This document shows, piece after piece, positions 1 through 8,525 of a stretch of DNA of 64,000 nt. The stretch is from Paraburkholderia acidisoli (lineage in GTDB: Bacteria; Pseudomonadota; Gammaproteobacteria; Burkholderiales; Burkholderiaceae). The translations under genes and the position numbers were made by a program. The stretch covers positions 124,001 to 188,000 of the forward strand of contig NZ_CP046913.1 of NCBI RefSeq assembly GCF_009789675.1, read 5' to 3'. Under the pieces are notes generated by a model. That model had not been told where the DNA came from. It searched no databases and saw nothing but the letters and a program-made list of their open reading frames with translations. The stretch's first letter is position 1; each line of letters opens with the position of its first letter.

Positions 1-691
1 CAATGCGTGGCATGCGCGCTCGGACGCGGCTTCGTCCCTGGTGGTGGCGCTCGGGATCGTCGGCTCGCTCGCGGGCGTGCGGTTGCTCGACCCGATCGCG
101 GCGGCCATCGTCGGCTTCATGGTCGCGCGCATGGGCTGGGTGTTCGGCTGGGACGCGCTCCAGGATCTCTCCGACCGCGCGCTCGACGACACGACCGCCG
201 CCGACCTGCGCGCGCTGCTCGCGGCCACGCCGGGCGTGCGCGACGTGCACGGCATGCGCACGCGCAAGACCGGCGACCTCGCGCTCGTGGACGCGCATAT
301 TCTGGTCGACCCGTGGATCTCCGTTTCGGAAGGTCACTATATTGCGGAGTCGGCGCGGGCGCGCCTGCTCACCGACGCGCGCGTGCTCGACGCGCTCATC
401 CACGTGGACCCGGAAGACGACATGCACGTGCGGTCGGTGGCGAATCTGCCGCCGCGCGAGCAGGTGGCCGCGCGGCTGCGCGAGGCGCTCGCGGCGCACG
501 GCGTGCTATTGCGCGACATCACGCTGCATTATCTGAGCACGGGCATCGAGATTCAGGTGACGCTCGCGAGCGCGCAAGACGCGCCGCGCCTCGCCGCCGT
601 CGATCTCGAAGCGTTGCGCGCGCAACTGGGCGCGCAGCGTTTGAACGTGGTGCAGCCCGTCGAACGACAAACTGTCAAATCGCAGGGTTAG
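1..691 (+). CDS. Cation diffusion facilitator (CDF) metal exporter, 3' part
   Basis: The reading frame is open from base 2, so the gene starts upstream of the window. The first visible residues, NAWHARSDAASSLVV, are the family's signature at the cytosolic end of TM5, containing the HxxxD metal-site pattern. TM6 follows (LLDPIAAAIVGFMVARMG), then a cytosolic ferredoxin-like CDF C-terminal domain with the HVDPEDD segment. CDF proteins export Zn2+, Fe2+, Co2+ or similar ions from the cytoplasm in exchange for protons. Substrate cannot be told from this part. The gene converges on the Lrp-type regulator with only 17 bp between their stops. Confidence 0.9.
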   Translation, partial: NAWHARSDAASSLVVALGIVGSLAGVRLLDPIAAAIVGFMVARMGWVFGWDALQDLSDRALDDTTAADLRALLAATPGVRDVHGMRTRKTGDLALVDAHILVDPWISVSEGHYIAESARARLLTDARVLDALIHVDPEDDMHVRSVANLPPREQVAARLREALAAHGVLLRDITLHYLSTGIEIQVTLASAQDAPRLAAVDLEALRAQLGAQRLNVVQPVERQTVKSQG

Positions 692-708
692 GCTGATGCC
701 GCACCGCG

Positions 709-1167
709 TTAAAGCGGCAACTGCGTGTCGAACTTGATTTCGCGCAGCACGACGCTCGTGCGCACCTGCGCGACAGCCGGAATGCGGAAGATGCGTTCGT
801 GCAGGAAGGCGTCGTAGGCCTTGATGTCGGGCGCGACGATCTTGAGGATGTAGTCCGATTCGCCGGTCGTGCTGTAGCACTCGGTGACCTCGGGACAGGT
901 GGCGATCTCGCGCTCGAACGCTTCCACACCGCCTTCGGTGTGCCGCGTGAGATGGATATGCGCGAGCGCGCAAACGTGCAGGCCAAGTTTTTCGCGATCG
1001 AGCAGCGCGGTGTAGCGCTGGATCACGCCCGACTGTTCCATGTCTTTGATGCGGCGCCAGCACGGCGTGCTGGAAAGCCCCACCTGGTCGGAGATTTCCT
1101 GCACCGAGCGGCGCGCGTCGAGCTGCAGCAGGCGCAGGATCTTCTGAGAGAACGTATCGAGTGTCAA
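709..1167 (-). CDS. Lrp/AsnC family transcriptional regulator
   Basis: 152 aa. An N-terminal winged helix-turn-helix (SVQEISDQVGLSSTPCWRRI) is followed by an Lrp_AsnC ligand-binding (RAM) domain with the EVTECYSTTGESDYILKI signature. Such proteins sense amino acids and act as dimers or octamers. I chose a TTG start at 1167 because GGAGG (1173-1177) lies 5 nt upstream and the product then has the usual family length. The frame stays open to an ATG at 1227, which would add 20 unconserved-looking residues. It is the last of three minus-strand genes after the MBL hydrolase and the exonuclease. Target genes are unknown. Confidence 0.92.
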   Translation of the reverse strand: MTLDTFSQKILRLLQLDARRSVQEISDQVGLSSTPCWRRIKDMEQSGVIQRYTALLDREKLGLHVCALAHIHLTRHTEGGVEAFEREIATCPEVTECYSTTGESDYILKIVAPDIKAYDAFLHERIFRIPAVAQVRTSVVLREIKFDTQLPL

Positions 1168-1256
1168 CTGCGCCTCCGTTGCGTCGCTGTATTCCTGGAT
1201 GTTAGAGGCCGGGAAAACAAAACGCAATGCAAAGCACCGTCGACGAGGGAGATCAC

Positions 1257-1910
1257 CTAATTTGCCGGTTCGCTCGCGGCGTTTTGCCCCGAGCCGTCCC
1301 CATCATTGCGAATTTCGGCGAGCGCGGCCTGCTGTGCGCGCAGGTCGGCGAGCATGTTGCAGAAGAGCGCGCCTTGCTCGATGGCGTCGTCGAGCGCCAC
1401 ATGCGTGTGCGGGTGATCGTCGAACCAGTGCTTGGGGAAGCGCGGTTTGATGCTCTTGCGATACGGCAGGCCGGTGATCGCGAACGCGAGCGTCTTGATG
1501 TCGAGCGCCGACCACGAAAACGGGCAGCGCCCCGCGAAGCGCATCATGTACCAGAACATGAAGGTGAAATCGAAGCCCGCCGGCATGGCCACGAACACGG
1601 GCTTGCCGGGCAACGCCTCCACCCAGTCCACGTAAGCGACGAGCGCCTGCGCGGGGTCCTGCAAGTCGGTGCGGCACGCGGCCCACGCTTCGGGCTGGGT
1701 TTCCCACCACGCGGCCTGCACGGGATGCGGCGCCGCGCCTTCGAGCGTCGCGAGGTTGGCCGAGAACGTGGCGATCAGGCGTTTGTCGGCGGTATAGGCC
1801 GCCGAGGCGAAGCTCAGCATCGAGTGCGGCCCGGGAATGGGACCGTCGGCCTCGACGTCGGTGCTCACGTAAATTTCTTCGATGGCGGCTTGATTCATCG
1901 TACGTTTCAT
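1257..1910 (-). CDS. DEDD-family 3'-5' exonuclease
   Basis: 217 aa. The motif STDVEADG near residue 16 supplies the first acidic pair of a DEDD exonuclease. [17 protein letters not shown] central block and the terminal [11 protein letters not shown] (HxxxxD) give an RNase T / DNA pol III epsilon-like fold with DEDDh chemistry. It probably trims 3' ends of RNA or DNA using two metal ions; substrate not determined. The start lies 1 nt after the stop of the upstream MBL-fold gene, so the two are almost certainly cotranscribed. A second in-frame ATG at 1898 is possible. Confidence 0.8.
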   Translation of the reverse strand: MKRTMNQAAIEEIYVSTDVEADGPIPGPHSMLSFASAAYTADKRLIATFSANLATLEGAAPHPVQAAWWETQPEAWAACRTDLQDPAQALVAYVDWVEALPGKPVFVAMPAGFDFTFMFWYMMRFAGRCPFSWSALDIKTLAFAITGLPYRKSIKPRFPKHWFDDHPHTHVALDDAIEQGALFCNMLADLRAQQAALAEIRNDGDGSGQNAASEPAN

Positions 1911-1911
1911 C

Positions 1912-2556
1912 TTATCCGGGTACGTTGTCTGCGACGTAAGGGTTGTGGCGGCGCTCCTCGCCGAACGTCGATACGGGGCCGTGACCCGGCACGAACGTGA
2001 CGTCGTCGCCCAGCGGCCAGAGCCGCTCGCGGATCGAGCGGATCAGATCGGCGTGATTGCCGCGCGGGAAGTCGGTGCGGCCGATGGAGCCGGCGAACAG
2101 CACGTCGCCGACCAGCGCGACGCGATGCGCGCGGCTGAAGAAAACCACGTGACCGGGCGTATGGCCCGGGCAGTGATACACCTCAAGTTCTTCACCGCCG
2201 AAACGCACCGTGTCGCCGTTGTGCAGCCAGCGCGTGGGCTCGAACGCCTGCGCGTGACCAAAACCGAAGCGCACGCTCTGCTCGGGCAACTGGTCGATCC
2301 AGAAACGCTCGTCTTCCTGCGGTCCCTCGATCGGCACGCCGTATTTGTCGGCCAGCGTCTTCGCGCCCGCGCAGTGATCGAGATGGCCGTGCGTGAGGAA
2401 CACCTTTTCGAGCTGCACGCCCTGGGTTGCCAGTTCGGCTTCGATCAATTCGAGGTCGCCGCCGGGATCGACCACGGCGGCGCGCCCCGTGGTTTCGTCG
2501 ACGAGCAGCGAGCAGTTTTGCTGGAACGGCGTGACGGGAATCAGCGTGACTTTCAT
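1912..2556 (-). CDS. MBL-fold metallo-hydrolase (glyoxalase II-like)
   Basis: 214 aa. The metallo-beta-lactamase motif HxHxDH is seen as [11 protein letters not shown], followed by [15 protein letters not shown] and a terminal FVPGHGP. These give the full set of His/Asp ligands for a dinuclear metal site. Small stand-alone members like this hydrolyse thioesters (hydroxyacylglutathione hydrolase type II-like) or related substrates; I cannot fix the substrate. I chose the ATG at 2556 ([14 protein letters not shown]) because it is the conserved family start. The frame is open about 52 codons further upstream but that part is low-complexity Arg/Ser. Confidence 0.9.
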   Translation of the reverse strand: MKVTLIPVTPFQQNCSLLVDETTGRAAVVDPGGDLELIEAELATQGVQLEKVFLTHGHLDHCAGAKTLADKYGVPIEGPQEDERFWIDQLPEQSVRFGFGHAQAFEPTRWLHNGDTVRFGGEELEVYHCPGHTPGHVVFFSRAHRVALVGDVLFAGSIGRTDFPRGNHADLIRSIRERLWPLGDDVTFVPGHGPVSTFGEERRHNPYVADNVPG

Positions 2557-3379
2557 GCGATGTGCGGCGTTCTCGTGGGGAATGTGTCGAGGGTGCGACG
2601 CGCTGCCGCAGCCTTTTGAAGGGTGATCCGCGGTCAGCGTTCGCGCGCGGCTGCTGGCTCGAAACCGCGGCCGCGGCGCCGACCGAAAGACCGATTGTAC
2701 CGGTGAGACCACAGTGGCGCCGACGGGGTTGCCGTCCGCCGAATCCCTTGTCTGACAAGGGCTGCACGGACCGATGCAAACCTCGGTTGAGGCGGTTTAT
2801 TACGCTAATAGTCAGAAATCATGGAGTTTTTCGACTGACTTCGGTGACAGGAATTACTTTTGGGTATAATGCAGCCCAACATGCACGGTTTGCCGTGCTT
2901 TCACTGGGCGATGCGACCCGAGCAGTTAATGAGGTCACGATGCATCGCCGTCAAGCAGTGCCGTCGTTGGAGGCTGGCTGAACAGGCTGCCTTACAAGAT
3001 GGCAAATCAGGTGTCGATCATTTCGATGCCGCACGTCTTGCCCAGCCAGGCGCCACGCGCCTGCAACGGCCTACATGCCGTGAAGCTGGGTGGGGCCTAC
3101 GCCGCCGTTCCTGTGCGCCGCGAGTTTCCGGTGCGCGCGAATGCGTCATCGCATCCGATGGCGGCTTGTGGGGTCTGGTCAGGCTGCCGGGGACAGGTTG
3201 CGCCAGACGTGAAAGATAACTAGCGGTTAGCAGCTAATAGGGCTGCATCCGGGTATTGGCACGCGCTCGTCGATTCCATTTTTGACGAACGAAGGCGAAG
3301 CCTTGCCCACGACCGCCGAAGCCATTCGACCGAGCGCACCCAGTGCGCCTTTCGGGCTTCGACATGAGATGGCTAGCTT
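2557..3379. other. 823-bp gene-free stretch with a strong -10 box and hairpins
   Basis: No convincing protein gene. Visible elements: a perfect 7-bp hairpin CCCTTGT-ctg-ACAAGGG (2744-2760); a perfect TATAAT at 2864-2869, the transcript from which would begin near 2876; a hairpin GCACGG-ttt-gCCGTGC (2884-2900); and a long hairpin whose arms GGCGATGCGACC and GGTC..GCATCGCC close around 2908-2950. A 74-codon ORF at 2999-3223 is open but has no ribosome site or recognisable family. The stretch may hold a small RNA or a long rlpA leader (see findings). Confidence 0.5.
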
Positions 3380-3985
3380 ATGAATTTCAGTTTGACTCGA
3401 CGACGTTTCGGGACGTTTCTGGCTGTGTCCGCACTGGCCGGTTGTGCCGTGCCGCCGAATGCCCAGAATCAGGCCGACAACGACGCCCTGAGCACCCGGA
3501 ACACCGCGTTCGCGGCGCCGCAGAGCTATGGCTCGGCGCTCGCTGCGTTGCCTGCCTCGGGTACCGCCAAGGACAACTCGCTCGCCGACGCCCAGCCGAT
3601 CGACGACAACGGCACCGACGTCCATTCGTTCCACCAGACCGGCCGCGCCTCGTGGTACGGCCGCGCGTTCCACGGCCGCAAGACCGCGAGCGGCGAACGC
3701 TACAACATGGAAGCGATGACGGCCGCGCACCGCACGCTGCCGCTCGGCTCGTACGTTCGCGTGAGTGTCGCCGGCACGAAGAAGTGGGTGGTGGTGAAGA
3801 TCAACGACCGTGGCCCGTTCGCGCGCGGCCGCATTCTCGACCTCTCGTACGCCGCCGCGAAGATGCTCGGCGTGCAGCACGCGGGCACCGCGAAGGTCAC
3901 GATCGAAGGCCTCACGCGTCAGGAAGCGAAGGTCGCCCAGGCCGAAATGGTCGCGGCGAACTCGAACGCCAGCACGGACAACTGA
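3380..3985 (+). CDS. rlpA: Septal ring lytic transglycosylase RlpA family lipoprotein
   Basis: 201 aa. The N-terminus is a lipoprotein signal peptide with lipobox LAGC (Cys near residue 22), so the protein should be anchored in the outer membrane. Residues about 75-175 are a double-psi beta-barrel: GRASWYGRAFHGRKTASGE, MTAAHRTLPLGSYVRV and INDRGPF are the RlpA hallmarks, including the catalytic Asp in NDRGPF. RlpA cleaves denuded glycan strands at the septum and helps separate daughter cells. The C-terminal SPOR domain seen in Pseudomonas and E. coli RlpA is absent, so septal targeting must use another route. A strong terminator follows 20 bp after the stop. Confidence 0.9.
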   Translation: MNFSLTRRRFGTFLAVSALAGCAVPPNAQNQADNDALSTRNTAFAAPQSYGSALAALPASGTAKDNSLADAQPIDDNGTDVHSFHQTGRASWYGRAFHGRKTASGERYNMEAMTAAHRTLPLGSYVRVSVAGTKKWVVVKINDRGPFARGRILDLSYAAAKMLGVQHAGTAKVTIEGLTRQEAKVAQAEMVAANSNASTDN

Positions 3986-4005
3986 TCCGGTTTGCGCCGA
4001 ATGTA

Positions 4006-4033
4006 GAAAGGGCCGCCCTCGGGCGGCCCTTTC
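4006..4033. terminator. Bidirectional rho-independent terminator after rlpA
   Basis: Perfect 13-bp inverted repeat GAAAGGGCCGCCC-tc-GGGCGGCCCTTTC. The A-tract on one arm and T-tract on the other let it serve rlpA (plus) and rsmI (minus, stop at 4068). Confidence 0.9.
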
Positions 4034-4067
4034 GCATTGTCGTCCGCCGCCGGGCTCACGCTCCGGC

Positions 4068-5009
4068 TCAATCTTGCGCGTTGTCGCGATCCTCGTCTTC
4101 GCCCTTCAATTCCAGCGCGCGTGCATAGAGCGCGTTGCGCGACGCGCCCGTGAGCGCTGCCGCGAGCTTCGCCGCGCTTTTCACCGGCACTTCCTGTAGC
4201 AGCGTGCGCAGCAGCGCGTCGTGATCGGCGTCGCCATCGGGCTGCGCGGACGCACCTTCCACCACCAGCACGAACTCGCCACGCTGACGGTTCGCGTCGG
4301 CGGCGAGCCACGTTGGCCCTTCGGCCAGGGTGCCGCGCCAGAGCGCTTCGTGTAGCTTCGTCAATTCGCGGGCGATCAACAGGCGCCGCGCGGGACCGAA
4401 CGCGTCGGCGAGCGCCTGCACCGTTTCCACGATGCGATGCGGTGCTTCGTAGAACACGAGCGCATGGGCGTGCGTGGCGAGCGGCTGGAGCGCGGAGGCG
4501 CGCTGCTTCGCTTTGGGCGGCAAAAAGCCGAGAAACGTGAATGTCGATACCCAGTCGCCCGCCGCGGAGAGCGCGGTCGCGAGTGCGCTCGCGCCGGGCA
4601 GCGGCACGACGTTGAAGCCCGCGTCGCGCACGGCGTCCACGAGTTTCGCGCCCGGGTCGGAAATGCCGGGCGTGCCCGCGTCGGAGACGCAAGCTACGCG
4701 CTCGCCCGCGCGCAGGAAGTCGATCACGCGCTGCGCGGCCTCGCGCTCGTTGTGCTCGTGCACGGCCACGAGCGGCTTCGAAATGCCGTAGCGCGCGAGC
4801 AGCGTGCCGGTGTTGCGCGTGTCTTCGGCGCAGATGCGGTCGACGAGACCGAGCACGTGCAGCGCGCGCAGGGAGATGTCGGCGACATTGCCGATGGGGG
4901 TCGCCACGACATACAGCGTGGCGGCCGGGTACTGCTGGTTCTGCGCGAGTTCGAAAACGGACGAGGCCGAGTGCGACGAAGGCGAGGAATTTGACGAGGA
5001 GGACGTCAT
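4068..5009 (-). CDS. rsmI: 16S rRNA (cytidine(1402)-2'-O)-methyltransferase
   Basis: 313 aa. RsmI uses S-adenosylmethionine to 2'-O-methylate C1402 in the decoding centre of 16S rRNA. The tetrapyrrole-methylase fold is clear: [42 protein letters not shown] and [15 protein letters not shown] are the family blocks. The ATG at 5009 gives a Ser-rich 20-residue lead before the conserved domain. The frame stays open upstream to 5552, but that part only reads through the minisatellite inside yraN and I do not count it. The start codon overlaps that of the divergent yraN (CATG), so rsmI's promoter must lie inside yraN. No good Shine-Dalgarno is seen. Confidence 0.93.
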   Translation of the reverse strand: MTSSSSNSSPSSHSASSVFELAQNQQYPAATLYVVATPIGNVADISLRALHVLGLVDRICAEDTRNTGTLLARYGISKPLVAVHEHNEREAAQRVIDFLRAGERVACVSDAGTPGISDPGAKLVDAVRDAGFNVVPLPGASALATALSAAGDWVSTFTFLGFLPPKAKQRASALQPLATHAHALVFYEAPHRIVETVQALADAFGPARRLLIARELTKLHEALWRGTLAEGPTWLAADANRQRGEFVLVVEGASAQPDGDADHDALLRTLLQEVPVKSAAKLAAALTGASRNALYARALELKGEDEDRDNAQD

Positions 5010-5967
5010 GACACGGAACGCGCGAATGCAGGAAAAGAGGCCGCCATTGTGCCACGCTGAAGCGGCCTGGCCCGTGGGAAGCGCTGCGGGCGAAGCGACG
5101 GGCGGATCGGCGGGCGAGTTGGCGGGCGGATCCACGGACGAATCGGCGGGCGAAGCGGCGGGCAAATCAGCGAGTGATTTGTCGCGTGGAGCGGCGGGCG
5201 GATCGACGGGCAAATCGGCGGGCGATTTGTCGCGTGGATCGGCGAGTCGTTCGACGGCCAAATCGACGGGCAAATCAGCGAGCGATTTGTCGCGCGGATC
5301 GGCGGGCCGTTCGAAGGCCAAATCGACGGGCAAATCAGCGAGCGATTTGTCACGCGGATCGGCGAGCCGTTCGTTGGCCAAATCGGCGGACGAATCGACG
5401 GGCAAGTCAGCGAGCGATTTGTCGCGCGGATCGACGTGCGCCGCTTTAAGCGAACCCTTCGGCGAAACGGCTGGCGAACACACGCGGGCGCCGCGCCCGT
5501 CGACGAAAGAACGCGCAAACGCCGACAACTTTTTCGCATCCGCCCGGTCCAACGCCCCAAGCCACGCGTCGCGGCGCCGCGCGATTGGTGCGCGGTTCGA
5601 GGCGCACGCATTGGCGTTTCTGCGGCGCGAGGGTCACGAGTGCGTGGCGCGCAACGTGAATTGCCGTGGCGGCGAACTCGATCTCGTGATGCGCGAGCGC
5701 GACGGCACGCTCGTCTTCGTGGAAGTGCGCGCGCGAGCGCGGCCGGAATTCGGCGGCGCGGCGGCGAGCGTCGGTTGGCGAAAGCAGCAACGCGTGCTGT
5801 GCGCGGCGCGGCATTTTCTGTCGACGATATCGGCAGGCGCGGTGAATACCGCGAACGCGGCAAGCGGAGCGCCGATCCCGCCGTGCCGCTTCGACGTGAT
5901 CGCGTTCGAAAGCGGGCGACTCGTGTGGCTGCGCGACGCGTTCGGCTTCGAAGCGGGCGAAACCTGA
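5008..5967 (+). CDS. yraN: YraN / UPF0102 endonuclease-like protein with repeat-rich N-terminal extension
   Basis: The C-terminal ~125 residues (from about 5590) are a YraN domain: [23 protein letters not shown] and LVFVEVRAR match the restriction-endonuclease-like fold with its GExDLV...VEVR core. Function of the family is unsettled. The ATG at 5008 has an excellent AGGAGG 5 nt upstream and gives 319 aa, more than twice the usual size. The added ~190 residues are mostly a repeat of the type [24 protein letters not shown] at 5047, opening the CHAEA segment, is another possible start. The order rsmI-yraN-SIS-BON parallels yraL-yraN-yraO-yraP of E. coli. Confidence 0.85.
   Translation: MTRNARMQEKRPPLCHAEAAWPVGSAAGEATGGSAGELAGGSTDESAGEAAGKSASDLSRGAAGGSTGKSAGDLSRGSASRSTAKSTGKSASDLSRGSAGRSKAKSTGKSASDLSRGSASRSLAKSADESTGKSASDLSRGSTCAALSEPFGETAGEHTRAPRPSTKERANADNFFASARSNAPSHASRRRAIGARFEAHALAFLRREGHECVARNVNCRGGELDLVMRERDGTLVFVEVRARARPEFGGAAASVGWRKQQRVLCAARHFLSTISAGAVNTANAASGAPIPPCRFDVIAFESGRLVWLRDAFGFEAGET
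5099..5440. repeat. 12n-bp minisatellite inside yraN
   Basis: Imperfect tandem array. The marker GCGATTTGTC (first copy GTGATTTGTC) recurs at about 5174, 5222, 5282, 5342 and 5414, spacings of 48, 60, 60 and 72 bp, all multiples of a 12-bp subunit resembling CAAATCGACGGG. Copies are 85-95% alike. Because units are multiples of 3 and lack stops, several frames on both strands stay open through the array. Confidence 0.9.
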
Positions 5968-6117
5968 GCAAGCGGATGAAAAAACCCGCGAAAACAGGCC
6001 TAAAAATCGTTATTCAGCCAAGAAGGGTGAAAATAACCGCGCGCGAGTGCGCTAAACTTGCGGCACCCGCATGCATGCGGACTATTCGCGATACCCGCAG
6101 TAAAGATTAGAGAGTCG

Positions 6118-6705
6118 ATGTCCGTCGAACGTATTCAACAGCACTTCCGCGACAGCGCAGCCATTGCGCTCGCGGCCATGGAAACCCTGGCGGTCCCCGT
6201 TGCCGCCGCGGTCGACACGATGTTCGCCGCGCTGGCGAACAGCAGCAAGATCCTTGCGTGCGGCAACGGCGGTTCGGCCGCCAACGCCCAGCAGTTCGCC
6301 GCCGAGCTGATCGGCCGCTTCGAGCGCGAACGCCCGGGCTTGCCCGCGCTCGCGCTGACCACCGACGCTTCGGTGCTCACGGCCGTCGCGAACGACTACG
6401 CCTACGACCAGGTGTTCGCGAAGCAGGTGCGCGCGCTCGGCCAGCCCGGCGACGTGCTGCTCGCGCTCAGCACCTCGGGCAATTCGGCGAACGTGCTGGC
6501 GGCCATCGAGGAAGCGCATGAGCGCGAAATGATCGTCATCGCCCTCACGGGCAAGGGCGGCGGCAATGTGAACGCCGTGCTCGCCGATACCGACATTCAT
6601 CTGTGCGTGCCGAGCGATCGCACGGCGCGCATCCAGGAAATCCATCTATTGGCCATCCATTGCCTGTGCGACGGCATCGACGCGATGCTGCTGGGCGACG
6701 ACTGA
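6118..6705 (+). CDS. SIS-domain protein, DiaA / phosphoheptose isomerase-like
   Basis: 195 aa. A single SIS (sugar isomerase) domain: [20 protein letters not shown] at about 45-65, [13 protein letters not shown] and the terminal [18 protein letters not shown]. GmhA converts sedoheptulose 7-phosphate for LPS heptose synthesis. DiaA binds DnaA and promotes replication initiation. The two are close in sequence. The setting (downstream of rsmI/yraN, upstream of a BON lipoprotein) is that of yraO/diaA, so I lean to DiaA-like, without proof. I preferred the ATG at 6118 ([10 protein letters not shown]) to an open frame reaching back to 6058. Confidence 0.88.
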   Translation: MSVERIQQHFRDSAAIALAAMETLAVPVAAAVDTMFAALANSSKILACGNGGSAANAQQFAAELIGRFERERPGLPALALTTDASVLTAVANDYAYDQVFAKQVRALGQPGDVLLALSTSGNSANVLAAIEEAHEREMIVIALTGKGGGNVNAVLADTDIHLCVPSDRTARIQEIHLLAIHCLCDGIDAMLLGDD

Positions 6706-6733
6706 CACCGTAGGACGACGAGAGGGGAAGTTG

Positions 6734-7525
6734 ATGAGCAGATACGGCATGACGCGCGCGCTGGCCCGGACCACGCTGACGATCGGCTTTGCGGCCTCGC
6801 TCTGCGCGAGCTTGCAAGGCTGTTTTCTGGCGCTCGCGGGCGCGGCGGGCGGCACCGCGCTGGTCGCCACCGACCGGCGCACGGTGGGCTCGCAAACCGA
6901 GGACCGCGAGATTCAGGTGAAGGCGATCGCCGACCTCAACAAGAACCTGCCCGACGCGTCGCACGTGAACGTGGCGGTCTTCAATCAGCGCGTGCTGCTC
7001 ACGGGTGAAGTGCCCGACGAGGCTTCGAAGCAGAAGGCCGAGGGCGTCGTGCGCGCGGTGACAAACGTCGAATCGATCGTCAACGGCCTGAGCGTTTCGC
7101 CGGCCAGTTCGTTCTCGGATCGCGCCAACGACTCGTACCTCGAAGCGCGCGTGAAGTCGGAACTGATCGCCTACAAGGACATCTCGGCGAACAACTTCAA
7201 GGTGGTGAGCGAGGGCGGCACGGTGTACCTCATGGGCCTCGTGACCCAGCGCGAGGGCGACATTGCCGCTGACGCGACCAGCAAGGTGATGGGCGTGGCC
7301 AAGGTCGTGAAGTGCTACCAGTACATCAAGCCGGAGCAGGCGGCGGTGGCGAACGCGGCCGCATCGAATGCGCCGGCCGCCACGCCCGCGCCCAGCGCCG
7401 ACGAACCGACGGTGGGCGCGGTGCCGGATTCGGGCGTGAGCTCGCGTCCGATCGAGCACCAGCCGCCCGCGCCCGTGACGAATTCCACGGCTACGCGCGC
7501 GGGTAACGGGGGGGCGGCGCTGTGA
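6734..7525 (+). CDS. BON-domain outer-membrane lipoprotein (DolP/YraP-like)
   Basis: 263 aa. A lipoprotein-type signal ends in LQGC (about residue 29). Two BON domains follow (roughly 50-120 and 130-200; HVNVAVFNQRVLLTGEVPDE and FKVVSEGGTVYLMGLVT are the core strands), then a Pro/Ala-rich tail. E. coli DolP binds anionic phospholipid at division sites and supports outer-membrane integrity and BAM function. GAGGGGAAG precedes the ATG at 6734. The ~60-residue disordered tail is longer than in E. coli YraP. The stop overlaps the start of the following cytochrome gene (TGATG), so the two are translationally coupled. Confidence 0.88.
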   Translation: MSRYGMTRALARTTLTIGFAASLCASLQGCFLALAGAAGGTALVATDRRTVGSQTEDREIQVKAIADLNKNLPDASHVNVAVFNQRVLLTGEVPDEASKQKAEGVVRAVTNVESIVNGLSVSPASSFSDRANDSYLEARVKSELIAYKDISANNFKVVSEGGTVYLMGLVTQREGDIAADATSKVMGVAKVVKCYQYIKPEQAAVANAAASNAPAATPAPSADEPTVGAVPDSGVSSRPIEHQPPAPVTNSTATRAGNGGAAL

Positions 7526-7857
7526 TGCAACGGTGGATTTCGGTGATTGCTCTGGCGATGACGGTTTCCGCGCCGGCCTTTGCAGCGGTTTCCGCCGCCG
7601 ATGGGACGGCGGTGGCGAGCCGCAATGCCTGCATGGGCTGTCACGCGGTGGATCGCAAACTCGTGGGGCCGTCGTTCAAGGACATCGCCGCGAAGTACAA
7701 GGGCGATGCCGGTGCGCAGGCGAAGCTGGAGAAGAAGGTCCGCGACGGCGGGAGCGGCGTATGGGGCGCGATTCCGATGCCCTCGCACCCGGGTATGAGC
7801 GCAGCGGATATTCATACGGTTGTAGCGTGGGTGCTGGCTGGCGCGCCTTCTAAATAA
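7525..7857 (+). CDS. Class I c-type cytochrome, periplasmic
   Basis: 110 aa. A cleavable signal peptide ends near APAFA. A single haem site CMGCH follows, then the distal Met ligand in IPMPSHPGM. The small size and the KLVGPSFKDIAAKYKG segment are typical of cytochrome c551/c8-type electron carriers, which shuttle electrons in the periplasm to terminal oxidases or peroxidases. The ATG at 7525 shares a base with the dolP-like stop codon. The partner enzyme is not encoded nearby. Confidence 0.9.
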   Translation: MQRWISVIALAMTVSAPAFAAVSAADGTAVASRNACMGCHAVDRKLVGPSFKDIAAKYKGDAGAQAKLEKKVRDGGSGVWGAIPMPSHPGMSAADIHTVVAWVLAGAPSK

Positions 7858-7925
7858 TTTTTGCCTTGGGCTAAGTTTTTGACTTGGCAAGTTTTATTTG
7901 GGGTGTGTAGAATCAAAGGCTGATT

Positions 7926-8001
<76 letters not shown>

Positions 8002-8034
8002 AGAACATGTCTGAAGTTGTACGAGAAAGTCCTG

Positions 8035-8069
8035 AAACCCGCGTAGCTGCAAGGCTCCGCGGGTTTTTT
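8035..8069 (+). terminator. Rho-independent terminator of tRNA-Ala (copy 1)
   Basis: AAACCCGCG...CGCGGGTTTTTT with a loop of about 14 nt. A near-identical copy sits at 28544-28577. Confidence 0.9.
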
Positions 8070-8178
8070 GTTTCTGGCGATGTCTGAGAGTATCTGTTGA
8101 CAGCTGCCCCCAAGGGGGGAAGACTTTGGGGGCAGCAGGTCATGTTAGAAAGACAGTATTCCCCAGCACGGTTTCCAT

Positions 8179-8431
8179 ATGTCGCTAACCGAAGCATTCA
8201 TCAGGAGCACCGGCCCCATCGAAAAGCCGAGGAAGCTCTTCGACAGCGGCGGGCTGTACCTGCTCGTCACACCGCGGGGTAGCAGGTTGTGGCGGCTTAA
8301 GTACCGATTCGGCGGTAAGGAGAAAAGCCTGTCGCTCGGCATCTACCCAGAAGTCACGCTTGGGGCAGCAAGGAGGCTGAGGGACGAGGCTCGGGCTTTA
8401 CTTGTCGCGGGAGTCAATCCGGGTGAGGTGA
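8179..8431 (+). pseudogene. Truncated P4-type tyrosine integrase (N-terminal fragment)
   Basis: The ATG at 8179 opens a DUF4102-type integrase arm-binding domain: KLFDSGGLYLLVTP, LWRLKYRFGGKEKSLSLG and YPEVTLGAARRLRDEAR are diagnostic. Homology stops after AGVNPGE, where family members continue into the core-binding and catalytic domains. The frame runs on to 8559 but no longer looks like integrase. The catalytic Arg/His/Tyr region is absent, so it cannot recombine. Position just 3' of the tRNA is the usual one for such integrases. Confidence 0.88.
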
Positions 8432-8437
8432 GGAGCT

Positions 8438-8488
8438 CGCATCGAGGATCTGCTGCCGCATCGCTGGCAACGCACAGCGTCGAACTGA
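8438..8488 (+). pseudogene. Possible IS66-type transposase C-terminal scrap
   Basis: The 16 codons before a TGA read RIEDLLPHRWQRTASN, resembling the last residues of IS66-family TnpC transposases (LLPW/LLPHRW motif). It abuts the break in the integrase fragment. Too short to be certain. Confidence 0.4.
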
Positions 8489-8525
8489 TCGATCCGCCCA
8501 TCGTCAAGATGGGTTCGCCGCGCGC

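Noticed and set aside
2999..3223. 74-codon protein gene
   Set aside because: No ribosome site, odd composition, and it overlaps strong RNA-like pairing; kept only as an alternative.
2557..3379. RNase P RNA (rnpB), sometimes near rsmI-type loci
   Set aside because: The conserved GAGGAAAGTCCGG block and the ACAGAA/GGCTTA end are not found.
4068..5552. rsmI frame open for 494 codons
   Set aside because: The extra N-terminal part only reads through the minisatellite of the opposite-strand gene; the conserved domain begins soon after the ATG at 5009.
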